The translations under genes were made by a program, and so were the position numbers. The notes below the pieces were generated by a model. The model did not search any database, was not told the DNA's origin, and saw only the letters and a program-made list of their open reading frames with translations. This document shows, one piece after another, positions 35,646 through 44,169 of a stretch of DNA of 64,000 nucleotides (within the stretch, counting starts at the first letter, position 1; every line of letters starts with the position of its first letter). The stretch lies in contig HE978651.1 in NCBI GenBank assembly GCA_000285855.2, forward strand, positions 1,194,711-1,258,710, given 5' to 3'. This stretch comes from Ruminococcus sp. JC304. GTDB taxonomy: Bacteria; Bacillota; Clostridia; Lachnospirales; Lachnospiraceae.

Positions 35646-37736
35646 ATGGATGTATTTAGAACTGACCGAATCAGAAATGTAGTTCTTTTAGGGCATGGGG
35701 GTGCAGGTAAGACTACACTGGCTGAAGCAATGGCGTATCTGGCAGGAATGACCAGCAGGCTTGGCAGAGTTGAGGACGGCAATACTGTCAGCGATTTTGA
35801 CAAAGAAGAGATAAAGAGACATTTTTCCATTTCCACAACATTGATCCCGGTACCATGGGATAAGGTGAAGGTCAATGTACTGGATACTCCCGGATACTTT
35901 GACTTTGTAGGAGAGGTAGAGGAAGCAGTAAGTGCGGCAGACGCAGCTGTGATCGTAGTCTCCGGCAAGGCAGGCGTACAGGTGGGAACCCAGAAGGCAT
36001 GGGAATTATGTGAGAAATATAAACTTCCGCGTATGATCTTTGTTACAGATATGGACGTAGATGATGTCAGCTACCGTAAGGTAGTAGAGCAGCTGACAGA
36101 GCTCTATGGAAAGAAGATCGCACCGATCCATTTCCCAATCCGTGAGGATGGTAAATTCGTAGGTTATGTTAATGTAGTAAAACAGGCAGGACGTAGATTC
36201 ATTGATAAGGCAGGTAAGGAAGAATGCCCGATTCCTGAATATCTGAATGAATACCTGGAGAAATATCATGAGATCCTTATGGAATCTGTAGCTGAGACCA
36301 GCGAGGAATTTATGGATCGTTACTTTGAGGGAGATACCTTCTCTGTGACAGAGGTTTCCGCAGCACTGGCTACCAATGTACAGGAAGCTGCGATTGTACC
36401 TGTATGCATGGGCTCACCTATTAATCTCCGCGGCGTATCCAATCTGCTGGATGATATCTGTGGATATTTCCCAAGTCCGGACAAGCGTTCCTGCAATGGT
36501 ATTGCAGTGAAGACAAATGAGATCTTCGAGGCAAATTATGACTTTGCAAAAACAAAATCTGCATATGTATGGAAAACAATCGCAGATCCGTTCCTTGGAA
36601 AATATTCTCTGATCAAGGTATGCTCAGGTGTTATCAAATCAGATGATACCTTGTTAAATGTAGAGAAGGGCGAAGAAGAACGTCTGAACAAGCTGTATGT
36701 ACTGGAAGGCTCCAAGCCTATCGAAGTACCTGAGCTTCATGCCGGTGATATCGGTGCCATTGCCAAATTAAACAGTGTACAGACCGGCGATAGCCTTGCA
36801 ACCAAAGCTACACCGATCATGTATCCGAAGGCACAGATTTCCACACCATATACCTGCAAGAGATTCAAGGCAGTGAAGAAGGGAGACGAGGACAAGATCT
36901 CCCAGGCACTGGCTAAGATGATGAGTGAGGACAAGACCCTCCGTGTAGTAAATGACAGTGCAAACCGCCAGAGTCTGATCTATGGTATCGGCGATCAGCA
37001 TCTGGATATTGTAATGAATAAACTGAAAGAGCGCTACAAAGTAGATGTAGAGCTGAGCAAACCGAAGGTTCCGTTCCGCGAGACTATCCGCAAGAATTCC
37101 GATGTGGAAGGCAAGCACAAGAAACAGTCCGGCGGACATGGACAGTATGGTCATGTAAAGATGCGCTTTGAGCCATCCGGTGATCTGGAGAATCCTTATG
37201 TATTTGAGCAGGTAGTTGTAGGCGGTGCAGTGCCGAAGAACTACTTCCCGGCAGTTGAGAAGGGTCTGCAGGAATGCGTATTAAAGGGACCTCTGGCTGC
37301 ATATCCTGTAGTTGGTGTGAAGGCTACTCTTTATGACGGATCCTATCATCCGGTAGATTCCTCAGAGATGGCATTCAAGATGGCAACGATCCTGGCCTTC
37401 AAGAAGGGCTTTATGGATGCATCCCCTGTACTTCTGGAGCCAATCGTATCCATGAAGGTTACAGTTCCGGATAAATATACAGGTGATGTTATGGGTGACC
37501 TGAACAAACGCCGTGGCCGTGTATTGGGTATGAATCCTGATCATCAGGGTAATACTATTATTGAGGCAGATGTACCTCAGCTGGAGATCTACGGATACTC
37601 CACAGACCTGCGCTCCATGACAGGCGGAAGCGGAGAATTTTCCTATGAATTTGCACGCTATGAGCAGGCTCCTTCTGATATCCAGGCAAAGGAGATCGAA
37701 GCCAGAGCAAGCAAGGTTGACAAAGCAGACGAATAA
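35646..37736 (+). CDS. Elongation factor G-like translational GTPase (FusA paralogue)
   Basis: A 696-residue five-domain protein of EF-G length. G1 is GHGGAGKT (about 16-23), G3 is DTPGYF, but G4 reads TDMD where EF-G has NKMD, and the switch I RGITI motif is replaced by HFSISTTLIP. Domain IV keeps GGHGQYGHVKMRFEP and the C-terminus has GRVLGMNPD and SMTGGSGEFSYEF. It is the FusA2-type paralogue found in Clostridia next to the true fusA elsewhere; its cellular role is not established. The start is ATG 35646, nine bases after GGGAGG; the upstream in-frame ATG at 35550 would add a non-family extension and lacks a ribosome site. Confidence 0.88.
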   Translation: MDVFRTDRIRNVVLLGHGGAGKTTLAEAMAYLAGMTSRLGRVEDGNTVSDFDKEEIKRHFSISTTLIPVPWDKVKVNVLDTPGYFDFVGEVEEAVSAADAAVIVVSGKAGVQVGTQKAWELCEKYKLPRMIFVTDMDVDDVSYRKVVEQLTELYGKKIAPIHFPIREDGKFVGYVNVVKQAGRRFIDKAGKEECPIPEYLNEYLEKYHEILMESVAETSEEFMDRYFEGDTFSVTEVSAALATNVQEAAIVPVCMGSPINLRGVSNLLDDICGYFPSPDKRSCNGIAVKTNEIFEANYDFAKTKSAYVWKTIADPFLGKYSLIKVCSGVIKSDDTLLNVEKGEEERLNKLYVLEGSKPIEVPELHAGDIGAIAKLNSVQTGDSLATKATPIMYPKAQISTPYTCKRFKAVKKGDEDKISQALAKMMSEDKTLRVVNDSANRQSLIYGIGDQHLDIVMNKLKERYKVDVELSKPKVPFRETIRKNSDVEGKHKKQSGGHGQYGHVKMRFEPSGDLENPYVFEQVVVGGAVPKNYFPAVEKGLQECVLKGPLAAYPVVGVKATLYDGSYHPVDSSEMAFKMATILAFKKGFMDASPVLLEPIVSMKVTVPDKYTGDVMGDLNKRRGRVLGMNPDHQGNTIIEADVPQLEIYGYSTDLRSMTGGSGEFSYEFARYEQAPSDIQAKEIEARASKVDKADE

Positions 37737-37773
37737 TAGAATTTATATACCTGTGAATTAAGAAGAAAACAGA

Positions 37774-37815
37774 CAGAACTATCTCAGAGATAGAGGTAGT
37801 TCTGCCTTTTTTTGG
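37774..37815 (+). terminator. Terminator after the EF-G-like gene
   Basis: CAGAACTA(T)CTC (37774-37784) pairs with GAGGTAGTTCTG (37793-37804), followed by CC and seven T's. Confidence 0.8.
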
Positions 37816-37834
37816 TAAAAATACCCTGTCCGGA

Positions 37835-37862
37835 TTGACAATGGCAGGATAGATGATATACT
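37835..37862 (+). promoter_or_regulatory. Promoter of the large secreted protein
   Basis: TTGACA (37835-37840), 16 bases, TATACT (37857-37862); about 30 bases before the start codon. Confidence 0.65.
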
Positions 37863-37898
37863 GGACTCATATCAATCTTAGAAAGCAGGAAAATTAGT

Positions 37899-40553
37899 AT
37901 GAAAAATAATAGAAAACTGGCTGCCCTGATACTGGCAGCTGCAATGACTGTCACCACACCCTACACAGCCTGGGGTGCAGATGTCTTTTCTGCAGGGGAG
38001 TCCTTTGGGGATGGCACAGAGAGTATTCCCGGAATCCTGACTTCCATGCTGGATTACGGACAGGTGGGAAAAGAATATAAGGTACAGCTGCAGGCAGATT
38101 CGGATGTGAGGTGGAGTCTGGCTTCCGGCAGCCAGCTTCCCCCGGGTCTGACTTTGCTTCAGACAGGCCTGCTCTGCGGAGTTCCTCAAAAGGATGGTTA
38201 CTTTCACTTTACAGTACAGGCAGATAACAACACAGGAAGAGCAACCTGTGATCTGGACCTGACGATCATTGAGGCAGAACGGCCGGAAGAGAAATACAGA
38301 CTGACCTCAGAGAATTCTCAGATCGACCTGGGAATCTATGCAGAGGGACAGCAGATGAATCGGGAATTTTTCCTTCAGAATACAGGCACAGAAGCACTCC
38401 ATGTGGGTAAGCTTCCGGAGAGCCGGTATTTTGATCTTTCCTATGCATATGGGGATGAGGATAGGGAAATCCCCACAGGAGCCTATGTGGCACTGAAGGC
38501 AGACCTGAAGGAAAACCTGGCCGCAGGAAAATATGAGGAGAATCTTACCTTTACCACAAAAGAGGGGGCTTCCTGCCAGGTAACCCTGAAGGTGATCCTG
38601 GGAGCCTCCTCCGAGAAGGAATATGATCTGACCGTAGATCATCCGGAGATATGTTTTACAGAGGATGATTTCTATGATCCGGAATTCCGTGTGGAAAAAT
38701 ATGTTTCTGTGCGAAATTCCGGCAAAAAGGAAACCAGGATCAGCGTGGATGCTTCAGGCCTGAAGCATTTTACAGTTGACGGCCAGAGCGCAAGGAATTC
38801 AGAGGATTTTGAAGAACAGGATGTGCAGAGACTGCTGAAGCCAGGGGAAAGACTCCAGTTCTATGTATTGCCAGGGGAGGAATACGGAACCTTTGATGAA
38901 ACCTTTGATTTCCTGGCAGATGACGGCAGCAGATATCCGGTACATGTTACCATGAACAGAGAGCGGAATCCTGTAGAGAAGAAAAATCTGGAAATCACAG
39001 AAAATGACACAGCAGCCTTTCCTGCGTTGCAGTGGGGCTACAGAACTTTGCCGGAGGCCAAAACCTATACGCTGAAAAATGTGTCCGACAAGGATTTGGA
39101 TCTGACCTTCAACCGCAGTCAGGGATGCAGTGTAACCCTTTCCGGTAATACCCGTCTGGCTCCCGGAGAGAGCACAGAACTGCGGCTTTTGCCTCAAAAG
39201 GGACTGGCAGTGGGAGAGCATTCCTTCCAGGTCACAGTTACTGCCAGAACTGCAGCAGGAGAGAAGACAACAGAAAATCTTTACAGCTCTTTCCGGGTAG
39301 GTGCCCGTACTTATCAGGGACTGACTGCTCCTGTGGAGCCTGTGACAGGAATTACCAACGGTGTGGCCAAAACAGCAGAGGCTCTTCACCTGCCTACACA
39401 GACCGTAGTCTATGGAGCAGAGAAGAATGGTGAGAAAACAACCTTTCCGGCAGGGATTATTTGGGATGTGGATGGATGTGATTATGATCCCCAAAATAAA
39501 GAAGCTCAGAAATTCACAGTAACCGGTCATCTGGATCTGGAAGAGGGGGAAAATAACACAGAGATGGATACCACCCTGCAGATCCAGGTACAGGTAGATG
39601 CTTATCAGGCACTGAACAGACCGGTCTTTGATCTTTATTGGGTTAAGGTGATCACCAACTATGTGCAGGTTAGCCTGAGGGACTTTTCCAATGAGGCAGA
39701 AGGATATGAACTTGTGACAGCTGCCACCGCAGAGGATCTGGAAAAAGAGAATTATACAGCCCGGATGACAGTACCTGCAGCCCAAATGGCAGAGGGTACC
39801 GTAAATCTGAAATATCTGCCTGCAGGTAACCACCTTCTGTACTGCAGGGCTTACAGAACTGTGGAAGGACAGCCGGAATACGGCCCATGGTCAGAAGGCA
39901 TGGCTATTGAAGTAAAGGCAGTAACGCCTGAAACCCCTAAAATCGCAAAAACACAGGTAAAAAAATGTGATGTCAGACTGACACTGACAAATCCCCGGAA
40001 GGTGGATGGCTATGATGTGGTTGCAGCCAGAAGCGAAAAAGAAGGGGAACCGGTAGATTATGTAAAGGTACAGACCAGATATTCCGGAGACAGCAGTCAG
40101 CTGATCCTGAAGGGACTGCCTGCAGGCACCTGGTATATTGGTGTGCACAGCTATAATTATCTGTCAGAAGACTCCACCACCAAGGTTCTGAGCAAATGGG
40201 CACCCTTACAGAAGGTTACCATAAAGACAGAGGCAGCAGCCCAGGCACCGACTGTAAAATCAGTAAAAACCTCCGGTCAGGGAAAAACAAGAAACACAAC
40301 AGTAAGCTTTAAGCTGCCCAAGGGTGCCACAGGCACAGACTGGGTACTCTCCAAACAGGTATATAAAAATGATAAAGGAGCTTATACAGGGGTAGGCAGC
40401 TACAGCTACGTAGTAAAAAACCAGACAAAGAGTACCATCACCTTTGAAAAGGTACGCCCGGGAACCTATTACCTTACCGGCCACGCCTATACAAAGGGCT
40501 ATGTCAAGAATTTCACCCGCTGGTCCAAGATCAGGAAAATTGTAATAAAATAG
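37899..40553 (+). CDS. Large secreted multi-domain (Ig-/Fn3-like) surface protein
   Basis: An 884-residue protein with a signal peptide (basic KNNRKLAA start, hydrophobic core, cleavage near TAWGAD, residue 27). After it comes a putative Ig (He_PIG-like) domain with LPPGLTLLQTGLLCGVPQK (about 75-93), then several beta-rich domains of about 110 residues with NTGTEALHVGKL, NSGKKETRISVDA and NVSDKDLDLTFN segments that look like repeated abnormal-spindle/ASPM-type or Ig-like modules. The C-terminal third has fibronectin-III-like repeats (YLPAGNHLLYCRAY, GLPAGTWYIGVHSY, VRPGTYYLTGHAY). No LPXTG or transmembrane anchor is seen, so it is probably released or held non-covalently. A role in surface binding is inferred; no enzyme domain is visible. 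Confidence 0.7.
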   Translation: MKNNRKLAALILAAAMTVTTPYTAWGADVFSAGESFGDGTESIPGILTSMLDYGQVGKEYKVQLQADSDVRWSLASGSQLPPGLTLLQTGLLCGVPQKDGYFHFTVQADNNTGRATCDLDLTIIEAERPEEKYRLTSENSQIDLGIYAEGQQMNREFFLQNTGTEALHVGKLPESRYFDLSYAYGDEDREIPTGAYVALKADLKENLAAGKYEENLTFTTKEGASCQVTLKVILGASSEKEYDLTVDHPEICFTEDDFYDPEFRVEKYVSVRNSGKKETRISVDASGLKHFTVDGQSARNSEDFEEQDVQRLLKPGERLQFYVLPGEEYGTFDETFDFLADDGSRYPVHVTMNRERNPVEKKNLEITENDTAAFPALQWGYRTLPEAKTYTLKNVSDKDLDLTFNRSQGCSVTLSGNTRLAPGESTELRLLPQKGLAVGEHSFQVTVTARTAAGEKTTENLYSSFRVGARTYQGLTAPVEPVTGITNGVAKTAEALHLPTQTVVYGAEKNGEKTTFPAGIIWDVDGCDYDPQNKEAQKFTVTGHLDLEEGENNTEMDTTLQIQVQVDAYQALNRPVFDLYWVKVITNYVQVSLRDFSNEAEGYELVTAATAEDLEKENYTARMTVPAAQMAEGTVNLKYLPAGNHLLYCRAYRTVEGQPEYGPWSEGMAIEVKAVTPETPKIAKTQVKKCDVRLTLTNPRKVDGYDVVAARSEKEGEPVDYVKVQTRYSGDSSQLILKGLPAGTWYIGVHSYNYLSEDSTTKVLSKWAPLQKVTIKTEAAAQAPTVKSVKTSGQGKTRNTTVSFKLPKGATGTDWVLSKQVYKNDKGAYTGVGSYSYVVKNQTKSTITFEKVRPGTYYLTGHAYTKGYVKNFTRWSKIRKIVIK

Positions 40554-40575
40554 TAGGAATCGGGAAGGACTTACA

Positions 40576-40604
40576 TTGACAAACGCTCTGTCATGAATTA
40601 AAAT
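40576..40604 (+). promoter_or_regulatory. Promoter of leuS
   Basis: TTGACA (40576-40581), 17 bases, TAAAAT (40599-40604). The ~75-base leader is too short for, and lacks the TGGNACC motif of, a T-box. Confidence 0.7.
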
Positions 40605-40684
40605 GAAATGAGTTTTTATAGGTAATGAAATGGTTACTGTACTTCTATTGGGCAGTGATCATAGTATGTTGGAGGAAGTATAAA

Positions 40685-43087
40685 ATGAAATACCTGTTTA
40701 AAAAGATCGAGCCCAAGTGGCAGGCAAAATGGGAAGAAGCCAAAGTCTTTGAAGCCAAGGACAACAGCGACAAACCTAAATTCTACGGCTTAGTAGAGTT
40801 TCCGTATCCAAGTGGTGCAGGAATGCACGTAGGACATATTAAAGCATATTCCAGTCTGGAGGTTATTTCCAGAAAACGTCGTATGGAGGGATACAATGTA
40901 CTTTTCCCCATCGGATTTGATGCATTCGGTCTTCCTACAGAGAACTACGCAGTAAAGACAGGCACACATCCACGTATCATCACAGATGAGAACATTAAGA
41001 GATTCTCCAACCAGTTAAAGAGAGTAGGATTCTCCTTTGACTGGAACCGTGTGATTGACACCACAGACGAGGATTACTATAAATGGACACAGTGGATCTT
41101 CCTGAAAATGTTCGAAAAAGGTCTGGTATTCCGTGACAGAACACTGGTAAACTACTGCCCACACTGTAAGGTAGTCCTTTCCAATGAGGACAGCCAGGGC
41201 GGCAAATGTGATATCTGCCACAGCGATGTAGTTCAGAAGTCCAAGGATGTATGGTACTTAAGAATTACCCAGTATGCAGATAAGCTTCTGGAAGGTCTGG
41301 ATCATGTAGACTATCCGGAGAATGTAAAACAGCAGCAGGTTCACTGGATCGGTAAATCAAAAGGAGCTTTTGTCAACTTTGATGTGGACGGAATCGATGA
41401 GAAACTGGAAATCTACACAACCAGACCGGACACCCTGTTCGGTGTTACCTTCATGGTAATCGCACCGGAGCATCCGATCATTGATAAATATGCAGACAAA
41501 GTTGGAAACATGGACGAGATCACTGCATATCGTAATGAGTGTGCCAAAAAGACAGAGTTCGAGAGAACCCAGCTTGTAAAAGAGAAAACAGGGGTAAGGA
41601 TCCAGGGACTTGAGGGTATCAACCCTGTAAACGGCAAGAAGATCCCAATCTATATTGCAGATTATGTAATGATGGGATATGGCACAGGCGCTATTATGGC
41701 AGTACCTGCCCATGACCAGCGTGACTATGATTTTGCCAAGAAATTCGGCATTGATATTATTGAAGTAATCAAAGGCGGAGATATTTCCAAAGAAGCCTAT
41801 GCTGGGGACGGAGAGATGGTTAATTCCGAATTCCTCAACGGATATACAAACAAAGCAGATTCCATTGAGCGTATGCTGGAAGAGCTGGAAAAGAAAGGCA
41901 TCGGTAAAGCTGGTGTCCAGTACAAGATGAAAGACTGGGCATTCAACCGCCAGAGATACTGGGGTGAGCCGATTCCGCTGATCCATTGCCCGAACTGTGG
42001 TGTTGTAGCAGTTCCGGAAAACGAACTTCCACTTCGTCTGCCGGATGTAAAGGACTTTGAGCCAGGGGAAGACGGACAGTCTCCACTTGCAAAGATTGAC
42101 TCTTTCGTAAACTGCACCTGTCCGAAATGTGGCGCTGCAGCAAAACGAGAGACAGACACCATGCCTCAGTGGGCAGGATCCTCCTGGTATTTCCTGAGAT
42201 ATACAGATCCCCACAATGCAAACGCACTGGCAGATATGGACAAACTGAAATACTGGATGCCTGTAGACTGGTACAACGGTGGTATGGAACATGTTACCAG
42301 ACATATGATCTATTCCAGATTCTGGCATCATTTCCTGTATGATCTGGGTGTAGTGAACACACCGGAACCATATGCAAAACGTTCCATCCAGGGACTGATC
42401 CTGGGACCGGACGGTGACAAGATGAGTAAATCCAAGGGCAACGTAGTAGACCCACTGGATATTGTAGAGGAATACGGTGCAGATACTCTCCGTACCTATG
42501 TACTGTTCATGGGTGATTACGGTGCAGCTACCCCGTGGAGCGAAAGCTCTGTAAAGGGATGCAAGAAATTCCTGGACCGTGTGGCAGGACTGACAGATAT
42601 CCTCAGCGAAGAATCCGTATCCGATGAGCTTGAGATGAAGCTTCACCGCACCATTAAAAAGGTTTCCGGAGATATTGAGAATCTGAAATTCAACACAGCC
42701 ATCGCCAGTCTGATGACCCTGATCAACGAGATCACAGCAGAGGGACACTTAAGTAAGGACGACCTGGCTATCTTCATCAAACTGCTCAGCCCATTTGCAC
42801 CTCATATCTGTGAGGAAATCTGGGAGTTCATTGGTGGAGAAGGCCTGCTGGCAGTAGCACCATGGCCGGAATACGATGAAGGCAAAACCATTGCCAAGAC
42901 CATTGAAATCGGTGTACAGGTCAACGGTAAGGTAAGAGGCACCATCGTAATCCCTAACGGCTGCGAAAAGGAAAAAGCTTTCGAGATTGCCAAAGCAGAT
43001 GAAAGAATCGCCTCTTTCCTGGAAGGCAAAAACCTGATCAAAGAGATCTACGTGCCGAACAAGATCGTGAACTTTGTTGCAAAATAA
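40685..43087 (+). CDS. leuS: Leucyl-tRNA synthetase
   Basis: LeuS charges tRNA-Leu. The 800-residue class I enzyme has the HIGH-type motif in GAGMHVGHIKAYSS (about 45-58), a zinc-like cluster CPHCKVVLSNEDSQGGKCDIC (about 157-177), the CP1 editing domain with YTTRPDTLFGVTFMVIAPEH and GTGAIMAVPAHDQRD, and the KMSKS loop as DKMSKSKGNVV (about 578-588), then the anticodon-binding region. The start is ATG 40685, nine bases after GGAGG; the ATG at 40625 would add an unneeded hydrophobic extension. Transcribed alone. Confidence 0.96.
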   Translation: MKYLFKKIEPKWQAKWEEAKVFEAKDNSDKPKFYGLVEFPYPSGAGMHVGHIKAYSSLEVISRKRRMEGYNVLFPIGFDAFGLPTENYAVKTGTHPRIITDENIKRFSNQLKRVGFSFDWNRVIDTTDEDYYKWTQWIFLKMFEKGLVFRDRTLVNYCPHCKVVLSNEDSQGGKCDICHSDVVQKSKDVWYLRITQYADKLLEGLDHVDYPENVKQQQVHWIGKSKGAFVNFDVDGIDEKLEIYTTRPDTLFGVTFMVIAPEHPIIDKYADKVGNMDEITAYRNECAKKTEFERTQLVKEKTGVRIQGLEGINPVNGKKIPIYIADYVMMGYGTGAIMAVPAHDQRDYDFAKKFGIDIIEVIKGGDISKEAYAGDGEMVNSEFLNGYTNKADSIERMLEELEKKGIGKAGVQYKMKDWAFNRQRYWGEPIPLIHCPNCGVVAVPENELPLRLPDVKDFEPGEDGQSPLAKIDSFVNCTCPKCGAAAKRETDTMPQWAGSSWYFLRYTDPHNANALADMDKLKYWMPVDWYNGGMEHVTRHMIYSRFWHHFLYDLGVVNTPEPYAKRSIQGLILGPDGDKMSKSKGNVVDPLDIVEEYGADTLRTYVLFMGDYGAATPWSESSVKGCKKFLDRVAGLTDILSEESVSDELEMKLHRTIKKVSGDIENLKFNTAIASLMTLINEITAEGHLSKDDLAIFIKLLSPFAPHICEEIWEFIGGEGLLAVAPWPEYDEGKTIAKTIEIGVQVNGKVRGTIVIPNGCEKEKAFEIAKADERIASFLEGKNLIKEIYVPNKIVNFVAK

Positions 43088-43144
43088 GATAAAAACAGAA
43101 TATCTGAGGATCCGGGAACCATATAGTTCCCGGATATCTGAATC

Positions 43145-43180
43145 AAAAGGGAGCTGCCGTAAAAAGCAGCTCCCTTTTTG
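43145..43180. terminator. Terminator after leuS, bidirectional
   Basis: AAAAGGGAGCTGC (43145-43157) pairs with GCAGCTCCCTTTTT (43166-43179). T runs flank it on both strands, so it also stops transcripts running leftwards from the invertible segment. Confidence 0.85.
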
Positions 43181-43269
43181 TCGAAAAAAATGTCATATAA
43201 ATAAAAAAATTCGCAGAGTATGTTACTCTACGAAAGCTCTCTTTTCATTCAATCTTCACATATAGACAA

Positions 43270-43298
43270 ATAATACCTCAATCTGACCTGATTTTCAA
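43270..43298 (-). promoter_or_regulatory. Promoter inside the invertible segment, facing away from the EPS genes
   Basis: Minus strand: TTGAAA (43298-43293), 17-base spacer, TATTAT (43275-43270). As drawn it transcribes toward leuS. After inversion it would lie just upstream of the right repeat and give a leader of about 85 bases before the LoaP-like gene. Confidence 0.65.
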
Positions 43299-43356
43299 GT
43301 CCTACATAGAAAATACTGTTATATTCTATCAAATTTTGGAGAAAATAGCATAATAC

Positions 43357-43379
43357 AGGGTATGGAAGTGCCCTTTTTT
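43357..43379 (+). terminator. Weak terminator within the invertible segment
   Basis: AGGG (43357-43360) pairs with CCCT (43371-43374) followed by six T's. Short stem, so low strength. Confidence 0.35.
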
Positions 43380-43486
43380 ATACATATTTACACTTCTGCC
43401 AGACAGAAAAAGATGGGTAGAGGGGTGTACTGAATCTGGATTTTCCTCTCTTTAAGCCGTCAGTATTCTGGTCAGATTCTCCGTCA

Positions 43487-43531
43487 AAAGCCTGGAAGCA
43501 TTGCGTAAAACCAATGCTTCCAGGCTTTTTT
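43487..43531 (+). terminator. Strong terminator inside the invertible segment
   Basis: AAAAGCCTGGAAGCATTG (43486-43503) pairs with CAATGCTTCCAGGCTTTT (43511-43528), then T's that run into the right inverted repeat. In the present orientation it blocks rightward read-through into the polysaccharide genes. Confidence 0.85.
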
Positions 43532-43583
43532 CGTAGAGTAACATACTCCACGAAGTTTTCTGGTAGGAAGAAGGGGGATTTGC

Positions 43584-44108
43584 ATGTGGTCTTTATGTCA
43601 GTGTGAAGGTCAGAATTTAGCGAAAATGCTGGAATTTCTTCAGACAAATATTCCTGACAGCCAAAGGACAGGACTTTACTTACCCACCTATGACTGCATG
43701 AAGAAATATCAGGGAGCCTGGCATATGGAGCAGAAACCAATATTTTCTCAGGCCTTTCTCATTGAGACTGCTGAAAAGGACAGATTGCAGGAACTTCTGG
43801 GACAATGGCAGACAACGGCAGACATGAGCAAGAGCATTGCAGAGAACTCCATAGAGCTTCTGCCGGAGCAGGAAAGTTTTCTCAAAGGATTTCTGGGAGA
43901 AAAACAGCATCTGTACATGTCCAGAGGACATATACAGGAAGGACGGACTTATATTACAGAAGGACCCCTGCGGGGAAAGGAGAAAATGATCCGTAAAATC
44001 GACCGTCATAAGAGACTGGCCAGACTGGAACTGCCTATGGCAGATGGAATACAGACACTATATGCAGGTTTGGAGATTTTTTCAAAAATCAACTTGTCGG
44101 CACACTAG
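43584..44108 (+). CDS. loaP: LoaP-type NusG paralogue (transcription antiterminator)
   Basis: A 174-residue specialised NusG paralogue. The N-terminal NGN domain (about 1-105) is recognisable from the W-x-L-x-C-QCEGQ opening and PTYDCMKKYQGAWH strand region; the KOW domain near the C-terminus reads EGPLRGKEKMIRKIDRHKRL, close to the LoaP consensus. LoaP proteins are carried by long biosynthetic operons (polyketide, exopolysaccharide) and make RNA polymerase ignore terminators within them. Here it is the first gene of the polysaccharide locus, right after the invertible segment, as UpxY genes are in Bacteroides capsule loci. AAGGGGGA precedes the ATG. The loaP symbol is by subfamily inference. 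Confidence 0.8.
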   Translation: MWSLCQCEGQNLAKMLEFLQTNIPDSQRTGLYLPTYDCMKKYQGAWHMEQKPIFSQAFLIETAEKDRLQELLGQWQTTADMSKSIAENSIELLPEQESFLKGFLGEKQHLYMSRGHIQEGRTYITEGPLRGKEKMIRKIDRHKRLARLELPMADGIQTLYAGLEIFSKINLSAH

Positions 44109-44169
44109 CAAAGTGTCCGATGTGATTCAGAAGAAGGAGAAAACGTAATAAGAAGGAGAATATGAAAAA

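Larger units (their letters stand above)
43210..43554. other. Predicted invertible promoter segment (inverton)
   Basis: Left repeat 43210-43235 and right repeat 43529-43554 are inverted copies, 24 of 26 identical; 20 bases (43216-43235 against 43529-43548) match perfectly. Each repeat is itself a dyad (TTCG-AGAGTA-TGT-TACTCT-CGAA) around an asymmetric TGT/ACA core, the layout of site-specific recombinase crossover sites; the core orientation shows the two sites are inverted, not direct. The 293 bases between hold a leftward promoter and two rightward terminators. Inversion would turn the promoter onto the polysaccharide genes. The right repeat ends 29 bases before the first gene. No invertase gene is in the window. 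Confidence 0.75.

Noticed and set aside
38799-39833. 344-codon minus-strand frame
   Set aside because: Antisense shadow of the large secreted protein, with no start signal.
40554-40684. Possible T-box leader for leuS
   Set aside because: The leader is about 75 bases, without the T-box motif TGGNACC or a terminator before leuS.
41357-42748. 463-codon open frame on the minus strand
   Set aside because: Lies wholly inside leuS on the opposite strand; Cys/His/Ile-rich composition is what an antisense frame of a coding gene gives, and it has no ribosome site or family motif.
43210-43554. The two 26-bp repeats read as direct repeats or as mere terminator stems
   Set aside because: As direct repeats only 20 of 25 match and the central TGT/ACA disagrees; as inverted repeats 24 of 26 match. 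There is no T run belonging to the repeats themselves.
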